Notes under the pieces: model-generated
Seen by the model: only the letters and a program-made list of their open reading frames with translations
Database searches by the model: none
What the model was told of the DNA's origin: nothing
Position numbers and translations under genes: made by a program
Part shown: one piece after another, positions 1 to 8,420 of the stretch
Layout: every line of letters begins with the position of its first letter
Position numbering within the stretch: position 1 is the first letter of the stretch
From: Agapetus fuscipes
Lineage: Eukaryota; Arthropoda; Insecta; Trichoptera; Glossosomatidae
DNA: 64,000 nt
Reading direction: 5' to 3'
Assembly: GCA_951799405.1 (NCBI GenBank)
Contig: OX637363.1
Span: forward strand, 4,216,001 to 4,280,000

Positions 1-330
1 CCTCCAACGAATGCGCACTACAAAGGAGCTCCTGCCAACCATTAAGCAGAGAAAACTGATGTACTTCGGTCACATTTTGAGAAATGAGAAATACCGTCTC
101 CTTCATCTTATCAAACAGGGTAAGATTGAGGGGAGAAATCTCAGGGCATCGTGGCTGAAAAACCTGCGACAGTGGTTCGGCAGAAGCACCAAGTCCCTGT
201 TTAAAGTCAAATAGCCATGATGATCGTCGATCTTCGATAGAAGTTGCACAAAAAGAAGTAAAAAATGCGATGTGACAATCATTGAAAATGGTAGAGCCGA
301 ATGGTGGAGAGATACGGAGAAAGACATTTG
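1..330 (+). pseudogene. Non-LTR retrotransposon ORF2 C-terminal fragment
   Basis: An open frame at 11-214 encodes a basic tail with the pattern KLMYFGHI, then GKIEG, then SWLKNLRQWF. This pattern is typical of the extreme C-terminus of reverse-transcriptase ORFs in insect non-LTR elements. The same tail, better preserved, lies on the minus strand at 48180-48370. The fragment has no RT domain, is cut by the window edge and has decayed stops after 214, so it is a dead 5'-truncated copy. Family placement beyond LINE is not certain. Confidence 0.7.
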
Positions 331-537
331 ACAGATATAGTGTCCATTGAAAAAGCTAGAACTAGCCCGGGGTTTTCTTGATTCTGTGATGAATACTAAA
401 AAGTAAAAACTAAGATTGAATTGAGAAAGACAACCGACCGTGGTCGCCGGAATTTAAATCAAGTCGCAGATTTTTCTAATTTTATATATAAGGGCGAGTC
501 GTAGGGCCGCATTCACCAACCCCGCTAAGCACAACTT
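331..537. other. Unassigned AT-rich spacer
   Basis: No open frame, RNA or recognised repeat between the LINE fragment and MITE-D. Confidence 0.4.
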
Positions 538-540
538 TAT

Positions 541-784
541 CGGTGCTATTCTTAGACATTTAAGTCGTCCGTTGAGCCCTCGCTTTGACAAACTAATGAT
601 GCATTTGTATAAAGACCTGTCAATCCAAGATGGCCGCAAGTGAATAGCTGATAAGTCTTCATTAAAATATTCGCGAAATTTGGTAGGTAAGAATGACCGT
701 GGTGATGAGAATTCCAGCCCAGGTATCATTAATTTTTCAAAGCGTGGGCTCAACAGACGACTAAAATGTTTAAGAATAACACCG
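541..784. mobile_element. MITE-D, copy 1 (244 bp)
   Basis: The terminal inverted repeats start CGGTGCTATTCTTAGACA, and the arms of about 60 bp end near ACTAATGATGC. The flanks repeat TAT (538-540 and 785-787). Two further copies, at 28737-28980 and 37188-37800, carry TAA and AAA duplications. A 3-bp duplication fits PIF/Harbinger-like or CACTA-like elements. It has no coding capacity. The interior carries a truncated copy of palindrome D'. Confidence 0.85.
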
Positions 785-844
785 TATGATTACGCGGAAA
801 CGGTAGGTAAACGATAGCCAATGATAGAAAACGGTTAGAAAACG

Positions 845-975
845 CCGTGTGTTCAATTCCAGGGGGGAACAGACAATCTCATTTATTTGTTCGAATGTAT
901 GCTCTTATCTGGGTTGAAAAAAATATGAAAGACAGGTCACCAAAGGTCCATCAAGCTTACAGAATCTAATCTAGT
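845..975 (+). repeat. SINE-B body fragment
   Basis: Matches the middle of SINE-B (CTCTTATCTGGGTTGAAAAA, then GGTCACCAAAGGTCCATC). The tRNA head is lost, and it ends at an AATCT repeat and a poly-A run. Confidence 0.6.
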
Positions 976-1009
976 ATTTAAAAAAAAAAAAAAAAATGAT
1001 TTGAGGCCA

Positions 1010-1595
1010 AAATCTAATCTAATCTAATCTAGGTAATTTGCAAAGAAATGTAACATTAAGGATTCACATTATACGCATTTTCACAAAAAGACACGTATAA
1101 GTTTGTGCTGAAACATGCCGCATGTGAACCTACAATATAAAATTGGACCGGTCCATAGTCCAGTGGCAACACTTCGGACTCGTAAATGGAAGGTTGTGGA
1201 TTCGGATCCTGGCGGAGCACAAAAATATACCATTTATATTTCGAATGTGCTCTTCGCTGAGTTGAAAAATTCATAAACCTTTACCAAAGACCGGTCACTG
1301 AAAGGTCTATCGAACCTTACAACAACTGGGTCTTGCTTGAGAATTGGCGCTTTCCACAGCGACGACCAAGCTCGCAGAGGGCTCTTGAGGTGTGATACAC
1401 ACAAAAACAGCGCTCACCAAATAAATCATCCTAATATTATTTTTTATTTTTTAAAACCCAATATTAAATGAACGTAAGCCCTGCAACTTTTGCCGACCTT
1501 CCCTGTGACAGGGGTGACAATGGTAAAGTGAATCATTTTTTACAGTATGGGTGGTCAGCCTCATACCAACCTATAAGTCTAGAAATATCTCGAAT
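1010..1595 (-). repeat. Module A copy split by a SINE-B insertion
   Basis: Reads on the minus strand, with an (AATCT)n tail at 1011-1031, the variable middle to 1143, and the rest from 1447 to about 1595. The head includes the reverse complement of CTTATAGGTTGGTATGAGG. SINE-B sits between the two halves, so module A was here first. Confidence 0.85.
1144..1445 (+). repeat. SINE-B, full length with LINE-type tail
   Basis: tRNA-derived head with an A-box-like TAGTCCAGTGG and a degenerate B box (GGATTCGGATCC). The body holds TTGCTTGAGAATTGGCGC. The 3' end, GGCTCTTGAGGTGTGA then ACAGCGCTCACC, matches the 3' end of the CR1-like LINE at 14405-15060. It is nested in module A. Confidence 0.9.
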
Positions 1596-1789
1596 CTCCA
1601 ATGTTGTCGCGGAAGTTAAGTAGGTATTGTTGGTGAGTACGCTCAGTGGAGTTGTAAAGAAAACTTTACTTTCAGCTGAGGCATTATCTTGGGCCACTTT
1701 TAACGAGCAGCAATGCCTACCCAAGATTCATACCCTATATACTCTCACCCATCAGCCATGTACCTACATAGAAAGCAGCGTAAACCAGT

Positions 1790-1980
1790 AGGTAAGGCTG
1801 GATGGATCTTTTAGTGATCGATCTTTAGTAAAGGTATATGACCGGATGATAGTACAGTGGCAACACTTTGGACTCGTAAATGGAAGGTTGTGGGTTCTAT
1901 TTTCGGCAGAGCACAATAGATATACCATATTTTCAAATATGCTCTTCGCTGCTGCTTCGAATGAAAAACTCATAAAACCT
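1790..1980 (+). repeat. SINE-B fragments in inverted arrangement
   Basis: A short minus-strand piece (1790-1838, GGCTGGATGGATC) abuts a plus-strand head and body (1838-1980) with a diverged B box. Confidence 0.6.
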
Positions 1981-2045
1981 CAAAGTCAACCATTTTTTAC
2001 AGTACGAGGGGTCGGCCTCCAATCAACCTATAAGTCAAGGAATTC
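1981..2045 (-). repeat. Module A head fragment
   Basis: Contains CAACCATTTTTTACAGTA and AACCTATAAGTCAAGGAA in minus orientation. Only the first 65 bp or so of the module are present. Confidence 0.65.
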
Positions 2046-2104
2046 ATGCAAAAATCAGAATAGAAGTTTAAAAAAAATGCATCAAAGCTGCAATTATAGT
2101 GCAA

Positions 2105-2642
2105 CTTTTTACCGCGTCGTCCTTGAAAGGGTAGCATTTGGCGCGCGGAACCCACCGGGAAGTGGGGGTTTCCCAGCTACCGATGGCGGCTGATTTTCAT
2201 TTCTTGTGAAGGCTTAATCAACTTTGTCGAATTTTGATTTAGGGTTTGGAGTAAAGGCCGAAATCGAAAATCATTTCTGACACCCGGTGGATAGCTCAGT
2301 TGATGGAATGCTTGCTTACCATGCCAGAGGATTGGGTTGCAACCAGTGGCGAAGGGTGCCATACAAGCCGGTTCCCATCGGGTTCCCGTTTAAAACGAGG
2401 CAGAAATGATAATAAAGTAGACTGCATGGTTTCAATGGAAGAAAAATACGAATTGTTTCTTTGGTTTTAAATGTATTTTTTTACTTTGTGCCTACATTTT
2501 TTAACTACTTTGTTACATCATATTAAAAGGGAAGCCGATGGGAACCGGCTTGTATGGCACGCTTCGCCACTGGATGCAACCCAATCCTCTGGCATGGTAT
2601 ACAAGCATTCCATCAACTGAACTATCCACCGGACAGTTGAAA
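2105..2642 (-). repeat. SINE-C with duplicated inverted tRNA head
   Basis: The body (GTGGGGGTTTCCCAGCT, TCATTTCTGACACCC) reads on the minus strand. It is followed by an inverted extra tRNA-like head, GGATAGCTCAGTTGATGG at 2287-2304, and the expected head at 2577-2640. The two heads form a near-perfect palindrome of about 60-bp arms around MITE-M. Confidence 0.75.
2344..2572. mobile_element. MITE-M, copy 1 (229 bp, hAT-like)
   Basis: The terminal inverted repeats of about 38 bp begin CAGTGGCGAAGGGTGCCATA. The flanking 8-mers are GTTGCAAC (2336-2343) and GATGCAAC (2573-2580), a 7/8 match. A second copy at 45270-45500 has a perfect 8-bp duplication. It is non-coding and sits exactly at the centre of the SINE-C palindrome. 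Confidence 0.9.
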
Positions 2643-2903
2643 GAATTCGACTACAGGCCGGTCAACAGAAAGTCAAAGACCTTTAATTTAGATGACAGAT
2701 TAAAGGTGAATAAACCAGCACTTTCGGACAGTTTTTCTCTCGTCTTTTTCTTCAAGCACATAATGAGAAATGAGTTATTTTATTGATTGTAGAGGCATTA
2801 ACTTTGTAATCGTTCATCATTAAGGATAAAAGAAAAACAGCTTTGTTTTCGATTACGTGAGTATCTCTATTTTTATACCACAACCGGTTTCGCAAACATC
2901 CGT

Positions 2904-3278
2904 TTGCATCGTCGACGACTCGATGAACATAAACGATGCCTTTCAAATAATAATTTCTCCGAATTCGCTAACCATATAATAGAGACTGGGCATTCTTTTC
3001 CCAACCACACCACGAAACTTCTGCATCATAGTTCCTATGGACCAACCCTCTCCGAACTTGAAATAATCGAAATCAACAAAAGTTCCCCTAATACACTTAT
3101 TAACAAAATATTAGCACCCAATTCATCCCCTTTGTTGACCATATTCCCAAGGGACAAATTCCAAAAAAAATATCCAGATGATGTAAACTCCACATATGGC
3201 CATCCTGCCTCCATCCCCCCCTCCCTCCCTCCCTCATACCCTCACACAATGACGCCCTCTAAGATGATTCCGTACTAA
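2904..3278 (+). pseudogene. GIY-YIG endonuclease C-terminal region of a Penelope-like element
   Basis: The 124-residue frame begins RRRLDEHKRCL. It continues with FANHIIETGH and LSELEIIEI, the C-terminal half of the GIY-YIG nuclease module found at the end of Penelope-like ORFs. The GIY and YIG strands themselves lie upstream of the truncation and are absent, as is all of the reverse transcriptase. The tail is proline- and serine-rich and may be beyond the domain. The first codons run straight out of the inverted hammerhead repeat, which shows that the ORF start is an artefact of the rearrangement. The protein would not be an active nuclease. Confidence 0.75.
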
Positions 3279-3298
3279 GCCATTTAGTATTAATTGAT

Positions 3299-3340
3299 CC
3301 ACCTGACGATGCAAACAGATGCTTGCGAAACCGGTTGTGG
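3299..3340 (+). ncRNA. Hammerhead-like ribozyme motif, copy in the Penelope terminus
   Basis: Core CTGACGA (3303-3309), a short helix II GCAA/TTGC, then GAAA (3327-3330). Next come the self-complementary ACCGGT helix III sequence and helix I CCAC/GTGG. Helix II has one mismatch. One extra base separates CTGACGA from helix II, as in the other copies here. Cleavage activity is not shown. Confidence 0.55.
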
Positions 3341-3455
3341 TATAAAAAAAATATACTTACGTAATCGAAAACAAAGCTGTTTTTCTTTTATCCTTAGAAA
3401 TGAGTTAATTCAGTGTAACGTAGCAAGTGGATAATATGAAAATGTATTTAGGGCT

Positions 3456-3641
3456 TCATTTGGGTCTGCCTCGGAGGATCTTGCTCGCGAGGGGCCTCGA
3501 CTTGTTCAGATAAAAGCGTTGTCGAGGCTTGCACTTGAAAATATTAACATATTCATGTCCTAACTTAGCCGCTACACGCTGCCACGCACAGCGACGAATC
3601 ATTCGGCCAAACATTCGGTCGTTTGTGGACGAGAAATACAT
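3456..3641 (-). other. Possible decayed MADF-like coding fragment
   Basis: A 61-residue minus frame contains RRCAWQRVAAKLG, which resembles the first helices of MADF DNA-binding domains. GC content is higher than the surroundings. No start, splice site or second half of the domain can be confirmed. It could be a transposon-derived relic or chance. Confidence 0.2.
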
Positions 3642-3674
3642 TACACGTATATGTTTCGAAATACGAAGAAACAG

Positions 3675-4180
3675 AGTGCTTACCTGAAAGCAATGACTGG
3701 AAAGACACTGAATGATAGAGTCCGCAATGATTGGGTGATGAACGAGTGTGGTATAAAAGATAATTTAAGAATAAAAGTAGGTATAAAAAAAACACAATGA
3801 GATGTTTTTTTGTTTTTAAAAAAAAAAGATTTGTGGAAAGGAATGCAATCCACCAACCTATTTTACCTGGCCAGTTGTCTTCATGCGAAAGCAGAAGCTT
3901 GTGTGCATGCAACGGCATCTGTTGAACCAGGGTCGAAGTTATCGTCGCGGGATTCGAACCAGCGTTATCCGGTTCCAAATAACCTGTCTTGATCCCCGCG
4001 GCTATAACACCGACAATGGTTCGGACATCTTGAAAAAATGGATGATGACGAGAGGAGCGTGGAAGGGGAAGACCGAGGAAGGAATTGATCGACCAAATAG
4101 GTGGAATTGCGAAAGAATGGAATGGAAAAAAATATATACCTATGCCTGCAGAATGAGTAACAAAATAATCACATGAATTT
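3675..4180 (+). pseudogene. RTE-like LINE ORF end, split by SINE-E
   Basis: At 3680-3780 the frame reads MTGKTLNDRVRNDWV. After the SINE-E insertion it resumes at 4050-4130 with RGRGRPRKE and IAKEWN. Both motifs are in the same order as in the longer ORF at 25352-26701. Frameshifts and the insertion make it a dead copy. Confidence 0.7.
3838..4012 (-). repeat. SINE-E (tRNA-Leu/Ser-like head), copy 1
   Basis: On the minus strand it has a B box (GGTTCGAATCCCGCG) and a body with AACAGATGCCGTTGCATG and CTTCTGCTTTCGCATG. It matches the copies at 32073-32290 and 60350-60460. Confidence 0.75.
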
Positions 4181-4223
4181 CCAATCTCTCACGCCCAGCT
4201 GGAAGACGCCCTAAAAAGTGGAG

Positions 4224-4504
4224 TTTTTTTTAGTAAATCCTGTGCGGGAGACTCCCAAAATTCAGAGACTCTAGGGGTCTATGGCACTTGTTATAGTGCC
4301 GCAGAGGTATTTACGAGCTTGGTCATTGCTGGATGGACCTTTAGTGACCGGTCTTTGGTGAAGGTTTTATGAATTTTTCCACCTAGCGAAGAGCATATTT
4401 GAAAATAGACATGGTATATTTTTTGTGCTCCGCCGGGATTCGAACCCGCAACCTTCCATTCACGAATCTGAAGTGTGTTACCACTAGACTACGGACCGGT
4501 CAAA
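4224..4504 (-). repeat. SINE-B with poly-A type tail
   Basis: Minus orientation. It begins with the AATCCTGTGCGGGAGACTCC tail, carries a deletion in the body, and ends in the tRNA-like head (GGGATTCGAACCCG, then CTACGGACCGGTC). Confidence 0.9.
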
Positions 4505-4595
4505 GTCAACTTCCCTTGTCATCTTCTCATTCATTTCAAACATACATACTTCCCAAGTATCTAAATTCATCCACAATTCCAACTTTCGTGCCATT

Positions 4596-4745
4596 TAACT
4601 TGATGATGACGATGATGGATGATTTCTTTCCTGTGGCGCCATTTGATGGTCCAGGACCATCTCAAGGGCGCCATGGCTTTTGGAAAAAAGCAGTGTCTTC
4701 AGTTCCTTTCTGAAGGTGGTGGTAGGCTGGTTCGCGCGAATATGC
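4596..4745 (-). pseudogene. CR1-like LINE 3' end, subtype 2
   Basis: The minus-strand frame reads LKTLLFSKSHGA and is followed by GGCGCCACAGGAAAGAAATC and an (ATC)n tail. Related fragments lie at 19728-19788 and 37043-37145. Confidence 0.6.
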
Positions 4746-4872
4746 GTTCTTCAGTTTCACCAGTTGCTTAACTCTCACAACGAAGGAGAACTTACTTCAT
4801 GGAAGCCAGGAGATTGCACCGACTACTTGCTTTTCCCTAACACACCCTGGAAGACTCCCTAAAAAGTGAAGT

Positions 4873-5170
4873 GGTGATGATTTCTTTATCAGCGCCGTTT
4901 CGTAATTCAATGTCACTCCAAGGGCGCTTAGTAGTTTACTGGGCGAAAAAGTGTGTCTTCATCCTCCTCTTTAGCTCCTCAATCGTCCTAGACCTCCGGA
5001 TTTCTGGTGGTAGTTGATTCCAGGTCGCAGGGCTGGCCTCTGCAAAAGCACGGTCTCCGAAAACAGTGGCAATTTTTAAACTGCCAAACATTCGCTCAAC
5101 GCATTGCGAGTGTGCGTACTTGGCGTAATCTTGTAGGGCGCGTTCCTTCAGTTATGTACCGTCATAAGAG
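4873..5170 (-). pseudogene. CR1-like LINE ORF2 C-terminus, subtype 1
   Basis: Read on the minus strand, the frame gives FGDRAFAEASPATWNQLPPE and then KRRMKTHFFAQ before a stop. This is the usual end of CR1/L2-group reverse-transcriptase ORFs. The 3' UTR contains CCTTGGAGTGACATTG and ACGAAACGGCGCTGATAAAG, with an ATC-rich tail. Only the last 60 or so codons remain, so it is a 5'-truncated copy. Four other copies of this group are in the window. Confidence 0.8.
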
Positions 5171-5810
5171 AATTATCTCCAGTAGGTGCTAGGCGGGCTT
5201 CTCTTGTAGGAAGGGGGAGTACTAGCAGGCGTACTAATGAATATATTAGGGGGCGGAGCGAAAAATTATACATGGAAATAAAACACATCGCTGATATAAG
5301 ACGCCGTTCAATTCAAAGGAATATAAATATTGTAACGCTTTCTGCTGGATTCTGTTTTTAATTAAAATGCCATAAAATAAATATTTTTACAGACTTTATT
5401 TGTCACAACTTGACAATACTGTTTATTGGTGTTACTCAGCGAATTGCTCTCTGCCACTATCTGTCCGCACCATTTTGATCTCTTACATAAGGAACCAGAG
5501 GGGTCTTTCTCGCATTCACTAGATCATTCTTTCACTAGAACGTCATTTCAATGCACGAATATAATCATGGACTACTCCTAGATGGTTATATAGTACGTGT
5601 ATAGGTGTTCGACAGAGACAAAAAAATCATAAACATTTTTTTTTTTTTATTGGTTATAGTTAGTAATTTTTTGAGTGCATAAGTTTATTAAATACGTTCG
5701 TAAGAAAATAAATTATGGGAAAATGAGAAGTTATGGAAGGAATTCGTCGATTAAAAATAGGTGGTGCCCCCCAAGGGCGTACCTAGAATCAAAACTAGGG
5801 GGGGGACTAT
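5171..5810. other. Unassigned DNA
   Basis: No recognised gene or repeat. Contains a poly-T run near 5638 and AT-rich sequence. Confidence 0.4.
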
Positions 5811-5950
5811 GTTATATACTGTGAATCCCCATATATATCTTTGCAACTAAGATTAGTTTAGATAAAAAAAAACATAATCTAAGTTCTACGGAAGGCCAAT
5901 CTTCGCTAGAGGGAAATCTTTTGGAATGAAAATTTGTGAAAATGACTGAC

Positions 5951-6195
5951 CTTGAGAACGGAGAGCTCAGCACATATCTGGCGTAGTACATGATGAGGAC
6001 GCAAGATATGATAATCACAGCGGCCACGCACTTCTTCACGTTCACGTTCTTGGCCAGCCAGAAGCAGCACCTCGGAGGGGATGTCCCAATCCAAGAGCTG
6101 GAGGAGCCAGGCGCGGGGAGACCAGCCGGACCACCAGATCCTGGGAGCAGGGGCTGCCACTGCGAGCCGATCTGGTAAACCGACTCCGAAGACAT
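5951..6195 (-). CDS. Putative first coding exon of a host type II membrane protein
   Basis: The minus-strand ATG at 6195 has A at -3 and opens an 81-codon frame ending at a strong splice donor (CTCAAG then GTCAGT at 5950-5945, phase 2). The product has a 54-residue Gly/Pro/Ser-rich N-terminus, a Cys-Cys pair at 43-44, two lysines at 54-55 and a single hydrophobic segment at about 56-73 (AAVIIISCVLIMYYA). It then breaks off. A short cytosolic tail with one membrane anchor is the layout of Golgi glycosyltransferases and sulfotransferases, but the catalytic part is not here and no family can be named. GC content is much higher than the flanks. A pyrimidine-rich TTTTCTCTAG at 6236-6226 could be the acceptor of a 5'-UTR intron. 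Later exons, if any, would lie below 5945 or outside the window; I found none. Confidence 0.6.
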
Positions 6196-6239
6196 CTTCG
6201 AATCTTCAGGAACGTTGAGAAGAGACTAGAGAAAATTTG

Positions 6240-6849
6240 AAGCGTTTTGGTGCTGGTCTTCTTAGTCTACAGGGAAGTTCCTATTGTAATGAAACGATGG
6301 CACCATACAAAATTATCATTACTCTTCTCAATATCTTTAAAAAAATTAACACTTTTTTTAACGTGGGGTCACGATATTTGATTCCTTGTATTTATGTACA
6401 GACACTATTTTTAAGCTTCATTAAAGTTTTTTTAAATTATTACTTATTAAAGAGTTAAAAATTGTTCTACTTAAAATTAGCACATTGAAAAAAATACACT
6501 TATTTATTTTTTTCTCATAAAAAATTCTACGTAAAATTGAGATTTAAGTATTATAAATTGTTTGTATAATTGTTCCTTGAGGTAAATTAATATAATGCCA
6601 CTGGTTGCAATTAAAATTAAATATTGACTATTAAGTATTCAAAAAAAAAAAATGTAATATTAAGCGTACAATCATAAGTATGGCAAAAAATGTATAATTG
6701 ACGAGTCAAAAGTATATTATTTAAGTGAGGTACTTACAAAAAAATGTCTTTTTCTATATTAAAAAAATATTTTTGTAAACTGGATATTTTTTAATGATTA
6801 CCTCCATTGATTTCGTTCATGATTATTGATTGAATATTTAATGTTTTTA
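6240..6849. other. AT-rich unassigned DNA upstream of the putative exon
   Basis: Very AT-rich, with many A and T runs. No recognised repeat or gene. Confidence 0.4.
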
Positions 6850-6879
6850 TTTGAGTTTTTAGTGTGGGTTTCCCTCCAC

Positions 6880-7115
6880 TTTCCGTGCTTCCATATCTCA
6901 TGGTAGTCAGAGGCCGCCATCACTGTTGCACATGGATTTGTTTTGAGCGCCATCCCTAGGCGCGTTGCCGCCATGACAGCTTGGCGCTTCGATCACCTCT
7001 CCATAGATGGCGCTGCAGATCTTTTCATGGCGGTGATCGATGATCTTCATCACGGATCAGATCAAAGATCCGCTCTTCTGCTACCAAATGAACCGGATCA
7101 GTTGTTTTTTTCTTC
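6880..7115. promoter_or_regulatory. GC-rich patch with a cluster of GCCAT motifs
   Basis: Several GCCGCCAT/ATGGCGGC-like words (6914, 6950, 6968, 7008, 7027) and a run of GATC words lie about 700 bp upstream of the minus-strand exon. GCCAT is the core of YY1/Pho binding sites. A promoter role for the exon is inference only. The 79-codon plus-strand frame over it matches nothing I recognise. Confidence 0.25.
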
Positions 7116-7351
7116 CTCAGCGATTCAAGAGTCACATTTTTGTGTTTGCTCGATTGAAATATCTGTAACAAGGAAAAAATAAATCAGAATTAGAGAAGCT
7201 TTCAAGTTTTTCTCTTTAAAAAACATTACGAGTAGTAAATAACAAATTGAAACAATGCGAGAAGAATAGGTAGAATGCGACAGTCGTTTAATTTGGACGA
7301 ATATGACCGAGATAAAACATCGGCCGCCTTTTTCATCACATACAAATAAAA

Positions 7352-7590
7352 AACCCACTGTAAAAAATGGTTCACTTTGTCAATGTCACCCCTGCTTCAG
7401 GGAAGGTCGGCAAGAGTTGCAGGGCTTATGTTCATTTGAGATTGGGTTTTTTTATATTGTAGGTCCACATGCGGCATGTGTAAGCGCGAAATTATACATG
7501 TCTGCTTGTGGGAATGTATTTAATGTGAATCTCAAATGATACATATCTTTGAAGCTTAAATTTAGATTTAGATTTAGACAAGTTGTACTG
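7352..7590 (+). repeat. Module A copy
   Basis: Runs from ACTGTAAAAAATGGTTCAC through TGCGGCATGTGTAAGCGCG to a (TTTAGA)n tail. The first 35 bp of the module are missing. Confidence 0.85.
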
Positions 7591-8096
7591 GTTGTCTGAA
7601 CTTCAAACGTGATTTCCCAACATTCTTATTTTTTTAGTTATTTCTCTTTATTATTAAGCGTGCGATATAAAATGGTCTAACCCGAAAGAACACAAAAACG
7701 ATTTGTTGATTCTTAACACCAGCCATAACAGTGAAAGTTTAAAACTTTATTTATTAACTATCTAGCATTCCGATAGTTTTATCTTGAGGTTTCGCCACAT
7801 CTCCTTGGCTCGGTGGTTCAGCAGTATGATTTATGGATCTGCCGCGTTTTCCCATTATCTCCGGCCGTTCGGTAATGAGGCAAGCGCTGATAAATCATCA
7901 GGGGGGATATTCCCGCTAGCCTGTAAAAACACAACGAGCTCAAAAATAATGAAAAAAAAAAACATCGTTTATAAAAGTGGGGCTGCAAAAAAATTACGCA
8001 TTTTTTATTTGTCTATATCTGTAATTTTTATTTCAAGGGAATAACAAAAAGGATAAGGAAGACCAAACAAAATTTGAAAACTACAGAGATGAGTGC
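7591..8096. other. Unassigned AT-rich DNA
   Basis: An 86-codon frame at 7784-8044 has no recognisable domain and probably is chance. Confidence 0.35.
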
Positions 8097-8220
8097 CTCC
8101 CTCCCCAAAACACAAGCTTAGCTTACTTTGGGGAGTATTTATTGTAATAAGATTTATTTTATTTTTTATTGTAATATTTTGTACATATTGATAAAACCAA
8201 TAAAGACCTTATGATTATGA
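8097..8220 (+). repeat. LINE-N 3' end with terminal hairpin
   Basis: TCCCCAAAACACAAGC and ACTTTGGGGA form a stem-loop, followed by AATAAAGACCTTATGA. It matches the 3' UTR of the LINE at 29525-30345. Confidence 0.75.
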
Positions 8221-8276
8221 GTAGGTACACTAAATGCCCATTCACGCGGAACGATTTCGGTCCGGTGTGTCTTATT

Positions 8277-8420
8277 ATTTACTTGACTTATAGGTTGGTA
8301 TGAGGCTGACCACCCATACTGTAAAAAATGTTTCACTTTGCCAATGTCACCCCTGTGTCAGGGAATGTCGGCAAAAGTTGTAGGGTTATGTTCATTTGAG
8401 GTTTGAATTTTATTTGTAAG
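8277..8420 (+). repeat. Module A, 5' half
   Basis: Starts ACTTGACTTATAGGTTGG and stops after the GGTTTGAATTTTATTTG middle. The tail is missing. Confidence 0.8.

Larger units (their letters stand above)
2816..3408 (+). mobile_element. Penelope-like element fragment with inverted terminal repeats
   Basis: A GIY-YIG coding remnant (2904-3278) is flanked by inverted repeats of about 105 bp (2816-2924 and 3300-3408). Each contains GCGAAACCGGTTGTGGTA and a hammerhead-like core, followed outward by an AAACAAAG-TTTTTC stretch. Terminal repeats in inverted orientation and hammerhead motifs are known for Penelope-like retroelements. The reverse transcriptase is missing, so the copy is 5'-truncated. 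Confidence 0.75.

Noticed and set aside
1011..1031. Telomere-like AATCT/AGATT repeats
   Set aside because: They occur only as short tails of module A copies throughout the window.
5906..6160. Alternative 84-codon minus frame over the host exon
   Set aside because: Lacks the membrane segment and good start context of the overlapping 81-codon frame.
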